From assembly GCF_002356295.1 (NCBI RefSeq), contig NZ_AP018042.1:372001-436000 (forward strand): a DNA stretch of 64,000 nt. Direction: 5' to 3'. A program made the translations under genes and the position numbers. A model generated the notes under the pieces. The model had not been told where the DNA came from. It made no database searches and worked only from the letters and a program-made list of their open reading frames with translations. How positions within the stretch are numbered: the stretch's first letter is position 1; each line of letters starts with the position of its first letter. Source of the stretch: Labilibaculum antarcticum (GTDB lineage Bacteria > Bacteroidota > Bacteroidia > Bacteroidales > Marinifilaceae). Shown piece after piece: positions 36,659 through 44,897 of this stretch.

Positions 36659-36996
36659 TCGCTTTCATTTTGCTCATTATCATCCTTGCCTCTTGCTCTT
36701 TGCCTTTTTTGCTTATCCAACTTGGCCAGTTCCAATGGACTTAACTGACTTTCAATCTTAAAATTATCAAGTACATGCAATAAGTCAAGCGCTCTCAGAA
36801 TTTGTAGTAGGGAAATCAATGAAACAGCTTCCCCTTTTTCAATTTGACTCACTGTCCAGCGATTAACACCGGCAGTTTCAGCAATTTTTGCTTGTGTTTT
36901 ATTTTGCAGTAAACGTTGCTGCTTCACATACCCACCAATGGTAGAAATGATTGCCTTATCACTCATCGAAACCCAATCCATGTTGGTATTTGCCAT
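36652..36996 (-). CDS. hipB: HipB-like antitoxin, XRE helix-turn-helix
   Basis: 114 aa from ATG 36996 (GTG 36999 or ATG 36981 are alternatives). The XRE-type DNA-binding domain spans about residues 20-75: VKQQRLLQNKTQAKIAETAG, VNRWTVSQIEKGEAVSLIS. The tail is charged and probably contacts HipA. It is the first gene of hipB-hipA-mepB. One of the three operator-like repeats overlaps its first codons, so the real start could be ATG 36981. Confidence 0.88.
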   Translation of the reverse strand: MANTNMDWVSMSDKAIISTIGGYVKQQRLLQNKTQAKIAETAGVNRWTVSQIEKGEAVSLISLLQILRALDLLHVLDNFKIESQLSPLELAKLDKQKRQRARGKDDNEQNESEW

Positions 36997-37092
36997 CACT
37001 AATGCTTTTAAATATATTTAATGTTAGTATTCACCAGCATAAATATAAAAAAAAATAATTCACTTACAAATAATTATTGTTGGTAAATCCAA
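36983..37092. promoter_or_regulatory. Three operator-like repeats of the hip operon
   Basis: TTGGTATTTGCCA (36983-36995), TTAGTATTCACCA (37024-37036) and TTGGTAAATCCAA (37080-37092) share the partly palindromic pattern TTrGTAnnnnCCA. They flank the expected promoter of hipB, spaced 41 and 56 bases apart, and are good candidates for HipB binding and autorepression. Confidence 0.6.
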
Positions 37093-37252
37093 TCACTATA
37101 AGCAATTATGATCTTTTATGCTGGGGTTCCCCATCATAAAAGATCATCTTAATTGTATGTAAATTAATTGGTGTTTTTACGGAATTGAACTCTAAATCAA
37201 TGGACGATAGAATTCTTTAAGCCCAAATACTTTCTATAGAATAATTTACTCC

Positions 37253-38050
37253 TTAGTTTCCTGCATTAAGTTTCGCTAAAGCAGCTATCACATCGTTAGG
37301 CTCAGCACGATTTCTATAATCTGCATCTAAAAAGGCATATTGTATGATTCCTTTTTGATCGATAACGTAGGTTGCAGCTAAAGGCAATTCATCGCTTTCA
37401 TCTCCATTGTAACTGTGCATATCGAAAGCTTTCTGGTACAAAGCTGCTACTTCAGGAGTAAGTTTAAATACGACACCATATTCCTTTGCTACTTTATTAG
37501 CAACATCGCTCAATACAGTAAATTCAAGTGAGTGTTTCTCCGTTGTGTTTAAAGACTGGTCAGGTATCTCTGGTGTTAGAGCGATTAAAGAAGCTCCTGC
37601 CTTTTGAAAATCAGGAAGTCGTTCTTGCAAATTATGCAAGGTAATATTGCAATATGGACACCATCCACCTCTGTACCAAACAAGAATAACCGGGCCTTTT
37701 TTTAGCTCATTATATAATGTAACCGGCTTACTCATTTGGTTATTTAAGGTAAAATCAGGAACCTTGTCTCCAATATTTAATGCTTTTTCAAGTATCCCAG
37801 AATTTTTTACGGCATCAATACCTTCAGCATAAGCCTTTTTCACTTCTTCTGGAGCAGCTTTTGTAAATTCCTCACGTCTTACATTCAATAATGAAGCTAA
37901 TGGTGTGTTTTCAGTACTACTTTCTTCCCTACTATTAACTTGTTGTTTCGTATTCATTTCTTTTGATTTTCCTTCTTTACTGTCTTTCGTTTGACAACTT
38001 ACAGTGATCAGTAAACCCGTGATTACTGTTAATATGGTTTTCGTATACAT
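37253..38050 (-). CDS. Peroxiredoxin-like thiol lipoprotein
   Basis: 265 aa. The lipobox TVSC places a lipidated Cys at residue 19, so the protein is membrane-anchored outside the cytoplasm. A Ser/Lys-rich linker leads to a thioredoxin-fold AhpC/TSA domain: PDFTLNNQMSKPVTL, VWYRGGWCPYC (CxxC at about 131-134), ITLHNLQERLPDF, ATYVIDQKGIIQYAF. This resembles the Prx-like group with CPYC rather than a classical two-Cys peroxiredoxin. It is last in a run of minus-strand genes; the HAD gene ends 20 bases ahead. Confidence 0.87.
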   Translation of the reverse strand: MYTKTILTVITGLLITVSCQTKDSKEGKSKEMNTKQQVNSREESSTENTPLASLLNVRREEFTKAAPEEVKKAYAEGIDAVKNSGILEKALNIGDKVPDFTLNNQMSKPVTLYNELKKGPVILVWYRGGWCPYCNITLHNLQERLPDFQKAGASLIALTPEIPDQSLNTTEKHSLEFTVLSDVANKVAKEYGVVFKLTPEVAALYQKAFDMHSYNGDESDELPLAATYVIDQKGIIQYAFLDADYRNRAEPNDVIAALAKLNAGN

Positions 38051-38070
38051 GATATCGTATTTATAATGAT

Positions 38071-38736
38071 CTAGCTTGTTTTAAATAGATCTGTTAATGC
38101 ACTTATTACTGTTGTCGGCTCAATTCCCCATGGATCAAAAACTGTATCTGGAGATCGTTGTACCCATGCGGAGCGCATGCCGTAAGAAACCGCTCCTATT
38201 ACATCAAAAGGATTACTTGAGATTAACCAGGAATCGGATTTAGTAGAGTTTGTTTGCTGATTGAAATGCTCATAAACTAAAGGGCTTGGTTTAAAAACCT
38301 GTACATCTTCCACACTCACAATGCCATCAAAAAGATCGATAATTTCTGCATTTACCAAAAGTTCCGAAATAGCACTTGAACTTCCATTTGAGAAGGCAAA
38401 TAATTTGTGTCCTGATTCCTTTAGCTTTTCCAATCCAGCTTTTACATCTGGGAAAGCTGGCAATACTGTATATCCATACATTAAATCACTTTGTTGCGCT
38501 TCACTTAAATCAATTTTAAAGACTTTACAACAGTATGTTAATGCATCTTTAGTACAAACCGAAAAGTCAACATATTTATTCATCAGTCCCCGTCTGAAAG
38601 AATATTCCAGTTGCTTATTTCTCCAAGTATCCATGAAGGATTTTGCTTGTTTTCCGATCAATTCTTCCAATGAATCAAAAATGCCAGATGTGTTTATTAA
38701 TGTCCCGTAAACATCAAATGCCAATGTATATTTCAT
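38071..38736 (-). CDS. Haloacid dehalogenase type II
   Basis: 221 aa, HAD superfamily. Motif I is FDVYGTLINT with nucleophile Asp near residue 8 (the DxYGT form of L-2-haloacid dehalogenases rather than DxDGT). Motif II is AFSNGSSS, the Lys is in VFKPSPLVYEH, and the last motif is LISSNPFDVIGAVSYGMRSAWVQR. The enzyme may act on 2-haloacids or other small substrates. It is in the thiol/redox gene group on the minus strand. Confidence 0.87.
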   Translation of the reverse strand: MKYTLAFDVYGTLINTSGIFDSLEELIGKQAKSFMDTWRNKQLEYSFRRGLMNKYVDFSVCTKDALTYCCKVFKIDLSEAQQSDLMYGYTVLPAFPDVKAGLEKLKESGHKLFAFSNGSSSAISELLVNAEIIDLFDGIVSVEDVQVFKPSPLVYEHFNQQTNSTKSDSWLISSNPFDVIGAVSYGMRSAWVQRSPDTVFDPWGIEPTTVISALTDLFKTS

Positions 38737-38758
38737 CCTTTAAAGTTTTACTAGTTTC

Positions 38759-39034
38759 TTACTCCCTTTCACTTCCAATTTTAGTAACCATACTCATCTT
38801 GCTCATTACATGCTTATAGGCATTTTTGGTATGAGGCAATGTGCAATCACTACAATCTTTATGTCCATTGGTATATTTGAAATTACCTCCACATTGATCT
38901 TTTAACATGTACAAGGGGCAAAAACAAAACAAACAATTAAACTCGGCCTCATTTTCAACTTTATGACAAGGGAAAAATTCGCACTTTGTATTTTGGGTAA
39001 ATTTGTAATTCTCTGTAGTAAATTTGAATTTCAT
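38759..39034 (-). CDS. Cysteine-rich small domain protein
   Basis: 91 aa with nine cysteines in the pattern of the Cys-rich small domain family (PF04071): KCEFFPCHK, FNCLFCFCPLY, DQCGGNF, DCSDCTLPH. It should bind a metal or Fe-S centre. This domain is known in archaea, clostridia and others, sometimes beside cobalamin genes. The gene starts 39 bases after DsrE. Confidence 0.85.
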   Translation of the reverse strand: MKFKFTTENYKFTQNTKCEFFPCHKVENEAEFNCLFCFCPLYMLKDQCGGNFKYTNGHKDCSDCTLPHTKNAYKHVMSKMSMVTKIGSERE

Positions 39035-39073
39035 ATGCGCTATAGTAAATCGGTTTTGTAAATAATTAACAGC

Positions 39074-39409
39074 TTATAAAGTCAGCATTTTTTCATCATT
39101 TTTAAGATATGCCGTTAATGGTTCTCCCATGTATTTAACGTCAAGATTTAAATTTTCCAATATTTCGCTTACACCGTAATTATCTGAGCAGGCCCGACAT
39201 GCTTCAATCTGAACTCCAGCCGCCAGCATTTTACGAACTTCATTTTGTATTTCAACATCTTCACCAACAAGTTTAGCCGAAGGTCCCCAAATAATCACAT
39301 TGACCTCTTTCCACCATCCCTGTTTCTTAGCATTGGTAGAATACATTGAGATCATGTTTATTACGGTATCCTTATTGTCAGTTGTCCAAAGTATGTTTAG
39401 TTTATCCAT
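39074..39409 (-). CDS. DsrE family protein
   Basis: 111 aa. Small sulfur-relay fold: NILWTTDNKDTVINMISMYS, VNVIIWGPSAKLV, VEIQNEVRKMLAAGVQIEACRACSDNYG, with Cys in EACRAC as the candidate persulfide carriers. DsrE-like proteins move sulfur or act in thiol chemistry. It precedes the Cys-rich protein and follows the FrnE gene by 175 bases. Confidence 0.83.
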   Translation of the reverse strand: MDKLNILWTTDNKDTVINMISMYSTNAKKQGWWKEVNVIIWGPSAKLVGEDVEIQNEVRKMLAAGVQIEACRACSDNYGVSEILENLNLDVKYMGEPLTAYLKNDEKMLTL

Positions 39410-39584
39410 TTTATTTGATTTTTAGAAATCATTTTCATCCCTGTTGTATTTTTTTGGTAAAGACTGGGATTTTAATTTGTCCAAATTTATTAAAAAAAGG
39501 CTTGATCTCCTGGTATAAACATGCCCCTCTCGCAAATGCAGTCCAAATTTTTATTTATTTTGCCAGAATGAGGTTTTCATCTCT

Positions 39585-40226
39585 TTATTTTAACAAGTCC
39601 GCTAAAACCTGCTTGTATACATCTACAGATTGAGAACCAACAAGCGAACTGGATCGATTAAAAACTATTGTTGGCACCGATGATATTCCAGCATTTTTCC
39701 ATAACGATTCCTGACTTAGAACACGTTCTCGAGCCTCATTATTCTCCAATCTTGCCATTGCCTCATCAAGGTTTAAACCAACACGTTTAACTTCCTCTTT
39801 TAGAATTTCACGATCAGAGACATTTTTTCCTTCCGTAAAATAGGCCGCAAACAAACGCATTTTCAGTTCGGTCTGCTTGCCCATTTCTTTTGCATAAGCA
39901 AGTAAAACATGTGCATCTCTGGTGTTTACAATTCTTTTTCCTTCAAAGAAATTAAATTCGAATCCAACACCTTCTCCTAGTTTTAGCATGTTTGACTGTG
40001 AATCTCTCCATTGTTCTGGAGAACTTCCATATTTTCGTTTTACATGATCCAAAATATCTTCCCCCTCTTTAGGCATATTCGAATTCAACTCGAACGGCTG
40101 CCATTCAATTTCCACCTTATCTTGTATTCCCATTTCAGAAATAGCTTGTTCCAGTCGTTTATACCCTACAATACACCACGGGCAAACAACATCCGATATG
40201 ATGTCTAATTTTATTTTATCTGTCAT
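39585..40226 (-). CDS. DsbA family oxidoreductase, FrnE-like
   Basis: 213 aa. No signal peptide, so cytoplasmic, as for FrnE. The CxxC motif VVCPWCIVGYKRLEQ is at residues 14-17, and the cis-Pro loop SVPTIVFN comes near 185. The all-helical insertion (residues 55-150) is typical. FrnE-like proteins are disulfide isomerases linked to oxidative stress. It follows the AhpD-like gene by 87 bases. Confidence 0.9.
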   Translation of the reverse strand: MTDKIKLDIISDVVCPWCIVGYKRLEQAISEMGIQDKVEIEWQPFELNSNMPKEGEDILDHVKRKYGSSPEQWRDSQSNMLKLGEGVGFEFNFFEGKRIVNTRDAHVLLAYAKEMGKQTELKMRLFAAYFTEGKNVSDREILKEEVKRVGLNLDEAMARLENNEARERVLSQESLWKNAGISSVPTIVFNRSSSLVGSQSVDVYKQVLADLLK

Positions 40227-40313
40227 ATTAAAATTGTATTACTAAAATTATCCATTCTCCTTAATCGCTTATTACAACACAAACAATAAAGTTCGTCCTG
40301 ATTCAACAATTTA

Positions 40314-40865
40314 CTAATTCTTCGACCAAGTAAATTTTTCAAATGGCTTATCAATTGGTGTTTCGGCAATATGATTTGTGTAGTTGCTGATTATTTTTTG
40401 CGAAAGACCTAGAATAATATCCAATAGATGACGTTTCTCGTATCCTGCGGCGTAAAAAGCCTCTAATTCCTCACCAGAAACATTTCCACGCTTACGAACA
40501 ACAGAAAGTGTCATTTCATGTAATGCTTGCAGTTTCTCAGTTGGCATTGCAGTTTGATTTCTTAAGGCTTCTGTTATCGCAGGATCTACTTTCATCATGT
40601 TCGCAATACCTGTATGTGCTGGCACACAGTAATGACATTCATGTTCTACATTAATTGTTTGCCACACCACTGTTAACTCATCATTATTGAATGAAGAATT
40701 AGAAAATAATTCATGCAACACTTGGTAAGCTTCAAGCAATTGTGGCGATTCAGCCAAAACTCCGTGCAAACCAGGTAACATACCAAAAGCTTTTACTGAT
40801 TTTTCTAATAATACTTTACTGTTTTCCGGTGCTGAATCTATACTGTGAACTTTTAATTTACTCAT
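40314..40865 (-). CDS. Carboxymuconolactone decarboxylase family protein (AhpD-like)
   Basis: 183 aa. The AhpD-type motif EHECHYCVPAH gives a CxxC pair at about 77-80 with a nearby His, which in AhpD serves peroxide reduction through alkyl hydroperoxide reductase. NMMKVDPAITEALRN and LHEMTLSVVRKRGNVS are family-like. It starts just 44 bases from a palindromic operator and is probably the first gene controlled by the TetR protein. Confidence 0.88.
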   Translation of the reverse strand: MSKLKVHSIDSAPENSKVLLEKSVKAFGMLPGLHGVLAESPQLLEAYQVLHELFSNSSFNNDELTVVWQTINVEHECHYCVPAHTGIANMMKVDPAITEALRNQTAMPTEKLQALHEMTLSVVRKRGNVSGEELEAFYAAGYEKRHLLDIILGLSQKIISNYTNHIAETPIDKPFEKFTWSKN

Positions 40866-40899
40866 GATTTTTCCTTTTATTATTATAATTATCTGATTT

Positions 40900-40926
40900 C
40901 AAAATTTTACTAAGCAACCGCTTAGT
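40900..40926 (-). promoter_or_regulatory. TetR-type operator at the AhpD-like gene
   Basis: ACTAAGCAACCGCTTAGT (40909-40926) is an imperfect palindrome with 7-bp arms. It adjoins TAAAATTTTG (minus strand, 40909-40900), a -7-like box for the AhpD-like gene. A near-identical site lies before tetR. Confidence 0.7.
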
Positions 40927-40944
40927 TTATTGATAAAAAAAATG

Positions 40945-41508
40945 CTAGAGATTTTCAAAAACATTTTCAATATAATCATCTAACTGATCTCTACTAAAAA
41001 ACTTAGATGCCATCGACAATCCTAACATTGAAATTATTAAATAGTTAGCCTGTTTTTCTATCGTTTCCTCACTTTTGCCTGTATCAAATTTCAAATTATC
41101 CACAAATAAGTTTCTAACCTCATTTGTAAATTTAAAACTCTCCTCCATTATTAAACTGTCCGCACTTCCTCCTAATTCATTAACCGCATTCGTAACTAAA
41201 CATCCTTTTTTAGTTTCATTTTCTTTCGAAAATTCAATAAAATCAATAAAGTATTGCTTAATTCCTTCTTTCCCATTTGCCGATACCTTTAGCTTATCTG
41301 TAAGTAGTCCTAATTTCTTTTTATAGCACTTTAAACTTTCCAAAAAAACACCTTCTTTACTTCCAAAACTAGAGTATATGGAGAATTGGTTGATACCCAT
41401 TTCTTTTTCCAACATACGAGTTGAAGTAGATTCATAACCATTCAGCCAGAAAAGGTTCATCGCCTTTTCTATCACTTCCTCTTCAATATATTCTTTTCGT
41501 CTAGCCAT
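40945..41508 (-). CDS. TetR/AcrR family repressor
   Basis: 187 aa. The N-terminal helix-turn-helix spans about residues 8-55 (EEEVIEKAMNLFWLNGYESTSTRMLEKEMGINQFSIYSSFGSKEGVFLESL). The C-terminal helical domain has a Cys (KKGCLVTNAVNEL) that could sense thiol reagents, as in NemR-like regulators. Two matching palindromes, at its own promoter and before the AhpD-like gene, suggest that it represses both. It stands at the head of the minus-strand redox group. Confidence 0.9.
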   Translation of the reverse strand: MARRKEYIEEEVIEKAMNLFWLNGYESTSTRMLEKEMGINQFSIYSSFGSKEGVFLESLKCYKKKLGLLTDKLKVSANGKEGIKQYFIDFIEFSKENETKKGCLVTNAVNELGGSADSLIMEESFKFTNEVRNLFVDNLKFDTGKSEETIEKQANYLIISMLGLSMASKFFSRDQLDDYIENVFENL

Positions 41509-41527
41509 TTTTTTTCTTACTACAATA

Positions 41528-41549
41528 CAAAACTAAACAACTGCTTAGT
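41528..41549 (-). promoter_or_regulatory. TetR autoregulatory operator and promoter
   Basis: ACTAAACAACTGCTTAGT (41532-41549) differs from the site at 40909 at only two positions. On the minus strand TAGTTTTG (41535-41528) is a -7 box that overlaps the palindrome, so bound repressor would block it. Confidence 0.7.
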
Positions 41550-41779
41550 TAAAAGCAAATTTTTAACTTTTTTTAATAATCCAAACTGACACAAAGCATA
41601 TATTTCAATATATACCAGAGTTATTGAATAACAATTCAAATATGGAAGCTTGCGCATTTCAAAAAGTCGTCTTATCAATATAGCTAATGAGTTTTGCTTG
41701 CTGTTTTTTATTCTTTCTTAGCCTTAGCTCTTGTTTCAAGTTTATCCCCTTACTCCTTTCTTACAAGCCTATAAAAAAA

Positions 41780-41809
41780 TTGCAACTTTAATTCATTTAA
41801 CTATATTTG
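41780..41809 (+). promoter_or_regulatory. Promoter of ppnP
   Basis: TTG (41780-41782), 19-base spacer, TATATTTG (41802-41809): a near-ideal Bacteroidota promoter, ending 23 bases before the ppnP start. Confidence 0.75.
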
Positions 41810-41832
41810 CTTAAATTTTAAAAAATAAAATT

Positions 41833-42114
41833 ATGATTTCGGCTAACGCATATTTTAATGATACCGTAAAATCTTTAGGCTACACAACTGCATCGGGTAA
41901 ATCAACTGTTGGAGTTATGGAAGAAGGCAACTATGAATTTGGAACTTCAATGCACGAAACAATGACTGTTCTTGAAGGTGAATTAATTGTATTACTTCCT
42001 AACAAAACTGAATGGAAATCTTACAAACCAAGCGAAACTTTTGAAATTGAAGCGAATGCTTCTTTTAAAGTAAAATCGATTGGACAAACCTCCTATTTGT
42101 GTCAATACAAATAA
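41833..42114 (+). CDS. ppnP: Pyrimidine/purine nucleoside phosphorylase PpnP (DUF1255)
   Basis: 93-aa cupin-like protein of the YaiE/PpnP family. It cleaves nucleosides with phosphate to a base and ribose-1-phosphate. Typical stretches: SLGYTTASGKSTVGVMEEGNYEFGTS, ETMTVLEGELIVLLP, GTSMHE near the front, and the C-terminal ASFKVKSIGQTSYLCQYK. Single gene with its own promoter. Confidence 0.93.
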   Translation: MISANAYFNDTVKSLGYTTASGKSTVGVMEEGNYEFGTSMHETMTVLEGELIVLLPNKTEWKSYKPSETFEIEANASFKVKSIGQTSYLCQYK

Positions 42115-42146
42115 TCAATTTGCTATAAAAATTATTAACTAGTTTA

Positions 42147-42165
42147 GCGACACGATACGTGTCGC
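42147..42165 (+). terminator. Hairpin after ppnP
   Basis: GCGACACG (42147-42154) pairs with CGTGTCGC (42158-42165), three-base loop, followed by TTCTCTATTC. The T run is weak. Confidence 0.6.
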
Positions 42166-42279
42166 TTCTCTATTCATTTATTATAAGTAACCCACCTCTT
42201 TAAAAAAAATCCACCTAAATACTGATCTCCATCTTTCGTTGTTGCAAGTTGTTTCCCATTGCCACTGCCAAAGAGTTAA

Positions 42280-42420
42280 AACTGTGGATAAAAGCAAAAC
42301 CACCAACCTACTGGCCGGGATGTAGTTCACTCTCATGATCGCAGATTGCTGGGCACTTTCCTGTCCAACCGCTAGGTAGTTTAAGCAGGTTACAAACCCT
42401 GATATTCTGCAAATATTTAC
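42280..42420 (-). ncRNA. Possible structured RNA of unknown class
   Basis: On the minus strand the region has GC-rich pairing in an AT-rich gap. CAGGGTTTGTAACCTG makes a small hairpin, AAACTACC and GGTGGTTT can close a multi-branch structure, and GGACA/TGCCC pair inside it. GGTTTTGCTTTTA follows as a poor terminator-like tail. TATTTTG and ATATTTG lie just upstream as promoter-like boxes. An 89-codon frame (42181-42450, minus) also crosses it, but its Trp/Gln-rich sequence is not like any protein I know. Neither reading is secure. Confidence 0.3.
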
Positions 42421-42499
42421 ACAAAATATGGTATGTTTTTTATTATCCAAGTCATTTTATTCGAAGCAATAGAATAATCATGATTGTAGATTTGCAACT

Positions 42500-42850
42500 T
42501 TTCCCCGAACAAATAATTAAGCGATTTGTTTTATTACTGATTTTCCATATTCTTCAGGCGTTAAATAACCAAGGTATGAATGTTGCCGTTGCCTGTCGTA
42601 TCATATTTCTATAAATTCAAAAATATCTATTCGGGCTTGAAAGTAGCTTTGATTTATTGTGATTTGCCATTTCAGATTTAATATCTTAAAGAAGTTTTCA
42701 GCGACTTATCCCAGCAATTACGTTTTCTGCTCATACTTTGTATCACATTACAACTTTTAATTCCTTACGGAATGATTCTGAAGCATATTGGATGCGCGAT
42801 CAGAATAAAAGATCATCTAGTGACCTACAGTTTTCACAATAACGAATAAC
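42500..42850 (-). pseudogene. IS3-family transposase remnant (OrfB C-terminus)
   Basis: Minus-strand translation gives the end of an IS3/IS150-type integrase in several frames: VIQSMSRKRNCWD, then VAENFFKILN, IDIFEFIEI, a stop where Trp is expected, and YDRQRQHSYLGYLTPEEYG. The frame changes at least twice and in-frame stops occur. The stop of the fragment is at 42517, and GCAACTTTTCCCCGAAC (42494-42510) resembles an IS3-type end. No left end or OrfA remains, so this is a dead element. Confidence 0.85.
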
Positions 42851-42918
42851 ACTAACTATATTCAATTGGTATAATATGGAAGATAAACTGAGTGTACTGC
42901 TTAATAAAAGTATCAAAA

Positions 42919-42949
42919 AAAAATCTCAAAACCATTGGCTTTGAGATTT
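42919..42949 (-). terminator. Terminator of the 369-aa lipoprotein gene
   Basis: AAATCTCAAA and TTTGAGATTT pair, with a run of A on the left that gives T on the minus strand. It lies 20 bases after the stop at 42970. Confidence 0.75.
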
Positions 42950-42969
42950 TTATATAACACTTAATTCTT

Positions 42970-44079
42970 TTAGTTACAAACAGCCACATCAAGATGAACG
43001 GCATAATATGCATATTCATCAACCGGCACAGTTAAATCTGTTCCTTTGTATGTGAAATGTCCAGCTGCAGGTCTCGTTGTTGGAAGAGTATCGTATCCTT
43101 TAATTTTCACAGCTTCATCATCATCTATTAACGACATACTATCACCAAGCTCAATTCTAATTTCACCGTTAACATATTCAACATAAGCACCGTCTACTAC
43201 ATATTGTCCTGCATATATTGCTTGCTGGCCACCAACAGAAGCGTCATAGTAAAACCACCAAGCACGTCCTTCTCCCTTAAAAGCACCACCCCATGCCGTT
43301 TCTAAACGACAATCAGCACACCAACTTGCAGGCAAAACAAAACCCAGATCATAAATACCCTCAGGAAGCACACCTTGTGGAAGCTCAGGAAGGCTATTAA
43401 TATATTTGTAATCCTCGTCTGTCATTCCGGCTCCATTGGTTATATGCCAAACAATTTTCTGCAACATATCTTTTACATCATTGTAAAAACTACCTGCACC
43501 ATCTCCATAATAAATCATATAATCTTCATAATTCACCATCTTACCTTGAAGAGTATTAACCAGTTCCATCATAACCTCAGATTGAGTTACACCCAATAAT
43601 TTATATGAAGCACTATCATCTGAATCACTTTTCCCAGCATTTAAACAATATAAATACAAAGTTACAATTCTTTCCTCTCCAGGGGATAAACAAATAACCA
43701 CAGGCGCTAATGATATGCCATTCTGATAACCTGGAAGATTAACTTCAAAAACGGTTCCTGCTCTCAAATAGACTGATCTCCATTCAGCAGAATTAGTATT
43801 TGTTATTGTTAAGGTCACAACAACCTCATCGCCAGAGCCTTGCGCAACTCCTTCTATAACCACTTCATCAAATGAAGCAGACTTTAAATTATCGCCAACA
43901 CCAATTATTGGACTAAACACGAGGTCCTCATGAAAATCGTATTTTTCGACCTCAAGCTCCCCAACGGCATTTCCCATACCAGGAATTTCACCTGCCAATT
44001 CTGATTTTTCTTTTTCACAAGAATTAAATCCTAAGCCCAAGATGGCTATTATCAATAACAGTTTGCTTAATCTTTTCAT
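42970..44079 (-). CDS. Predicted lipoprotein of unknown function
   Basis: 369 aa. Signal peptide with lipobox GFNSC (Cys near residue 20). The rest is beta-rich, with GDEVVVTLTITNTNSAEWRSVYLRAGTVFEV suggesting an Ig-like domain (about 75-150), a helical middle, and a C-terminal half with aromatic-rich strands (WCADCRLETAWGG, GRAWWFYYD). Cysteines at WCADC and the very C-terminal VCN may form disulfides. I do not recognise the family. It is a single gene; the 818-base stretch behind it up to 44897 holds only AT-rich sequence and spurious frames. Confidence 0.6.
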   Translation of the reverse strand: MKRLSKLLLIIAILGLGFNSCEKEKSELAGEIPGMGNAVGELEVEKYDFHEDLVFSPIIGVGDNLKSASFDEVVIEGVAQGSGDEVVVTLTITNTNSAEWRSVYLRAGTVFEVNLPGYQNGISLAPVVICLSPGEERIVTLYLYCLNAGKSDSDDSASYKLLGVTQSEVMMELVNTLQGKMVNYEDYMIYYGDGAGSFYNDVKDMLQKIVWHITNGAGMTDEDYKYINSLPELPQGVLPEGIYDLGFVLPASWCADCRLETAWGGAFKGEGRAWWFYYDASVGGQQAIYAGQYVVDGAYVEYVNGEIRIELGDSMSLIDDDEAVKIKGYDTLPTTRPAAGHFTYKGTDLTVPVDEYAYYAVHLDVAVCN

Positions 44080-44865
44080 ATCTCTTTGGTTAATTGTTTT
44101 TATAATACTGATCTTAATAAAGATAAAGAAAAATTCATGAGTAAATCAGCAGTTTTAATTACTTGTATAAACAAACAATTGATCGTTTATTTTGAATCTA
44201 TCATGGCAAAAGGCAACGTAAGGCAATGTATGTATGCCCTTTAGCCCTTTGTGCTTTAACATTAACCTATACGTTAGCATTTTAATATTTGATAAATATA
44301 TTGTATTCTTTGATGAAATGAGCCTTATTAAAGATTTCTTGTTATATCGGAATTATGTATGCGTGCATGTGTGTATGTATGTGTACAGGGAGATAGTTTA
44401 CAGTTGTACAAGTCACATGGTTGGCACTATGTGGTCTGTTAACCGAATACTCTTTTCTCTATATTTTAAAAATTTATCGTTTATGTAGCCTAAAAATACA
44501 TCTCGATAAAAGACTTTACCTTTTTGCAAGAGATTTTTTAAGCTTCACATCAAATTAGAGAGAAAATCGCGTTTAAGAAATACAAAATCAGATCTTCAAC
44601 AAAAATCATTCATAAATTTAATTATTACACACTAAGCACTCCTACTCTATTTTAAATATTATGCTTAGAATCAGTAGAAATTAATTCGACCAAGAAAAGT
44701 ACTTATGAATTCATCTCCACAAATCATCAATTGAGAACTGCTGAAATAATGGTATGCTATTTGATTAGGAAATAATAATCATGCTAGTCGCTAGTTGTAT
44801 GAGGAGAATAAATCAGAAAAAAACAGAACCTTAACAGTTGGCTAGCGTATTCTCAATTTTAAAAT

Positions 44866-44873
44866 TAAATTTG
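44866..44873 (+). promoter_or_regulatory. -7 promoter box before the 382-aa lipoprotein
   Basis: TAAATTTG lies 24 bases before ATG 44898. It supports that start over an upstream frame extension to 44838. Confidence 0.5.
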
Positions 44874-44897
44874 CACCGTAACCTATATCCTACATCT

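Noticed and set aside
44234-44488. 84-codon plus-strand frame in the gap before the TPR lipoprotein
   Set aside because: Low-complexity AT-rich and TGTATG-rich sequence, with no family, promoter or conserved look.
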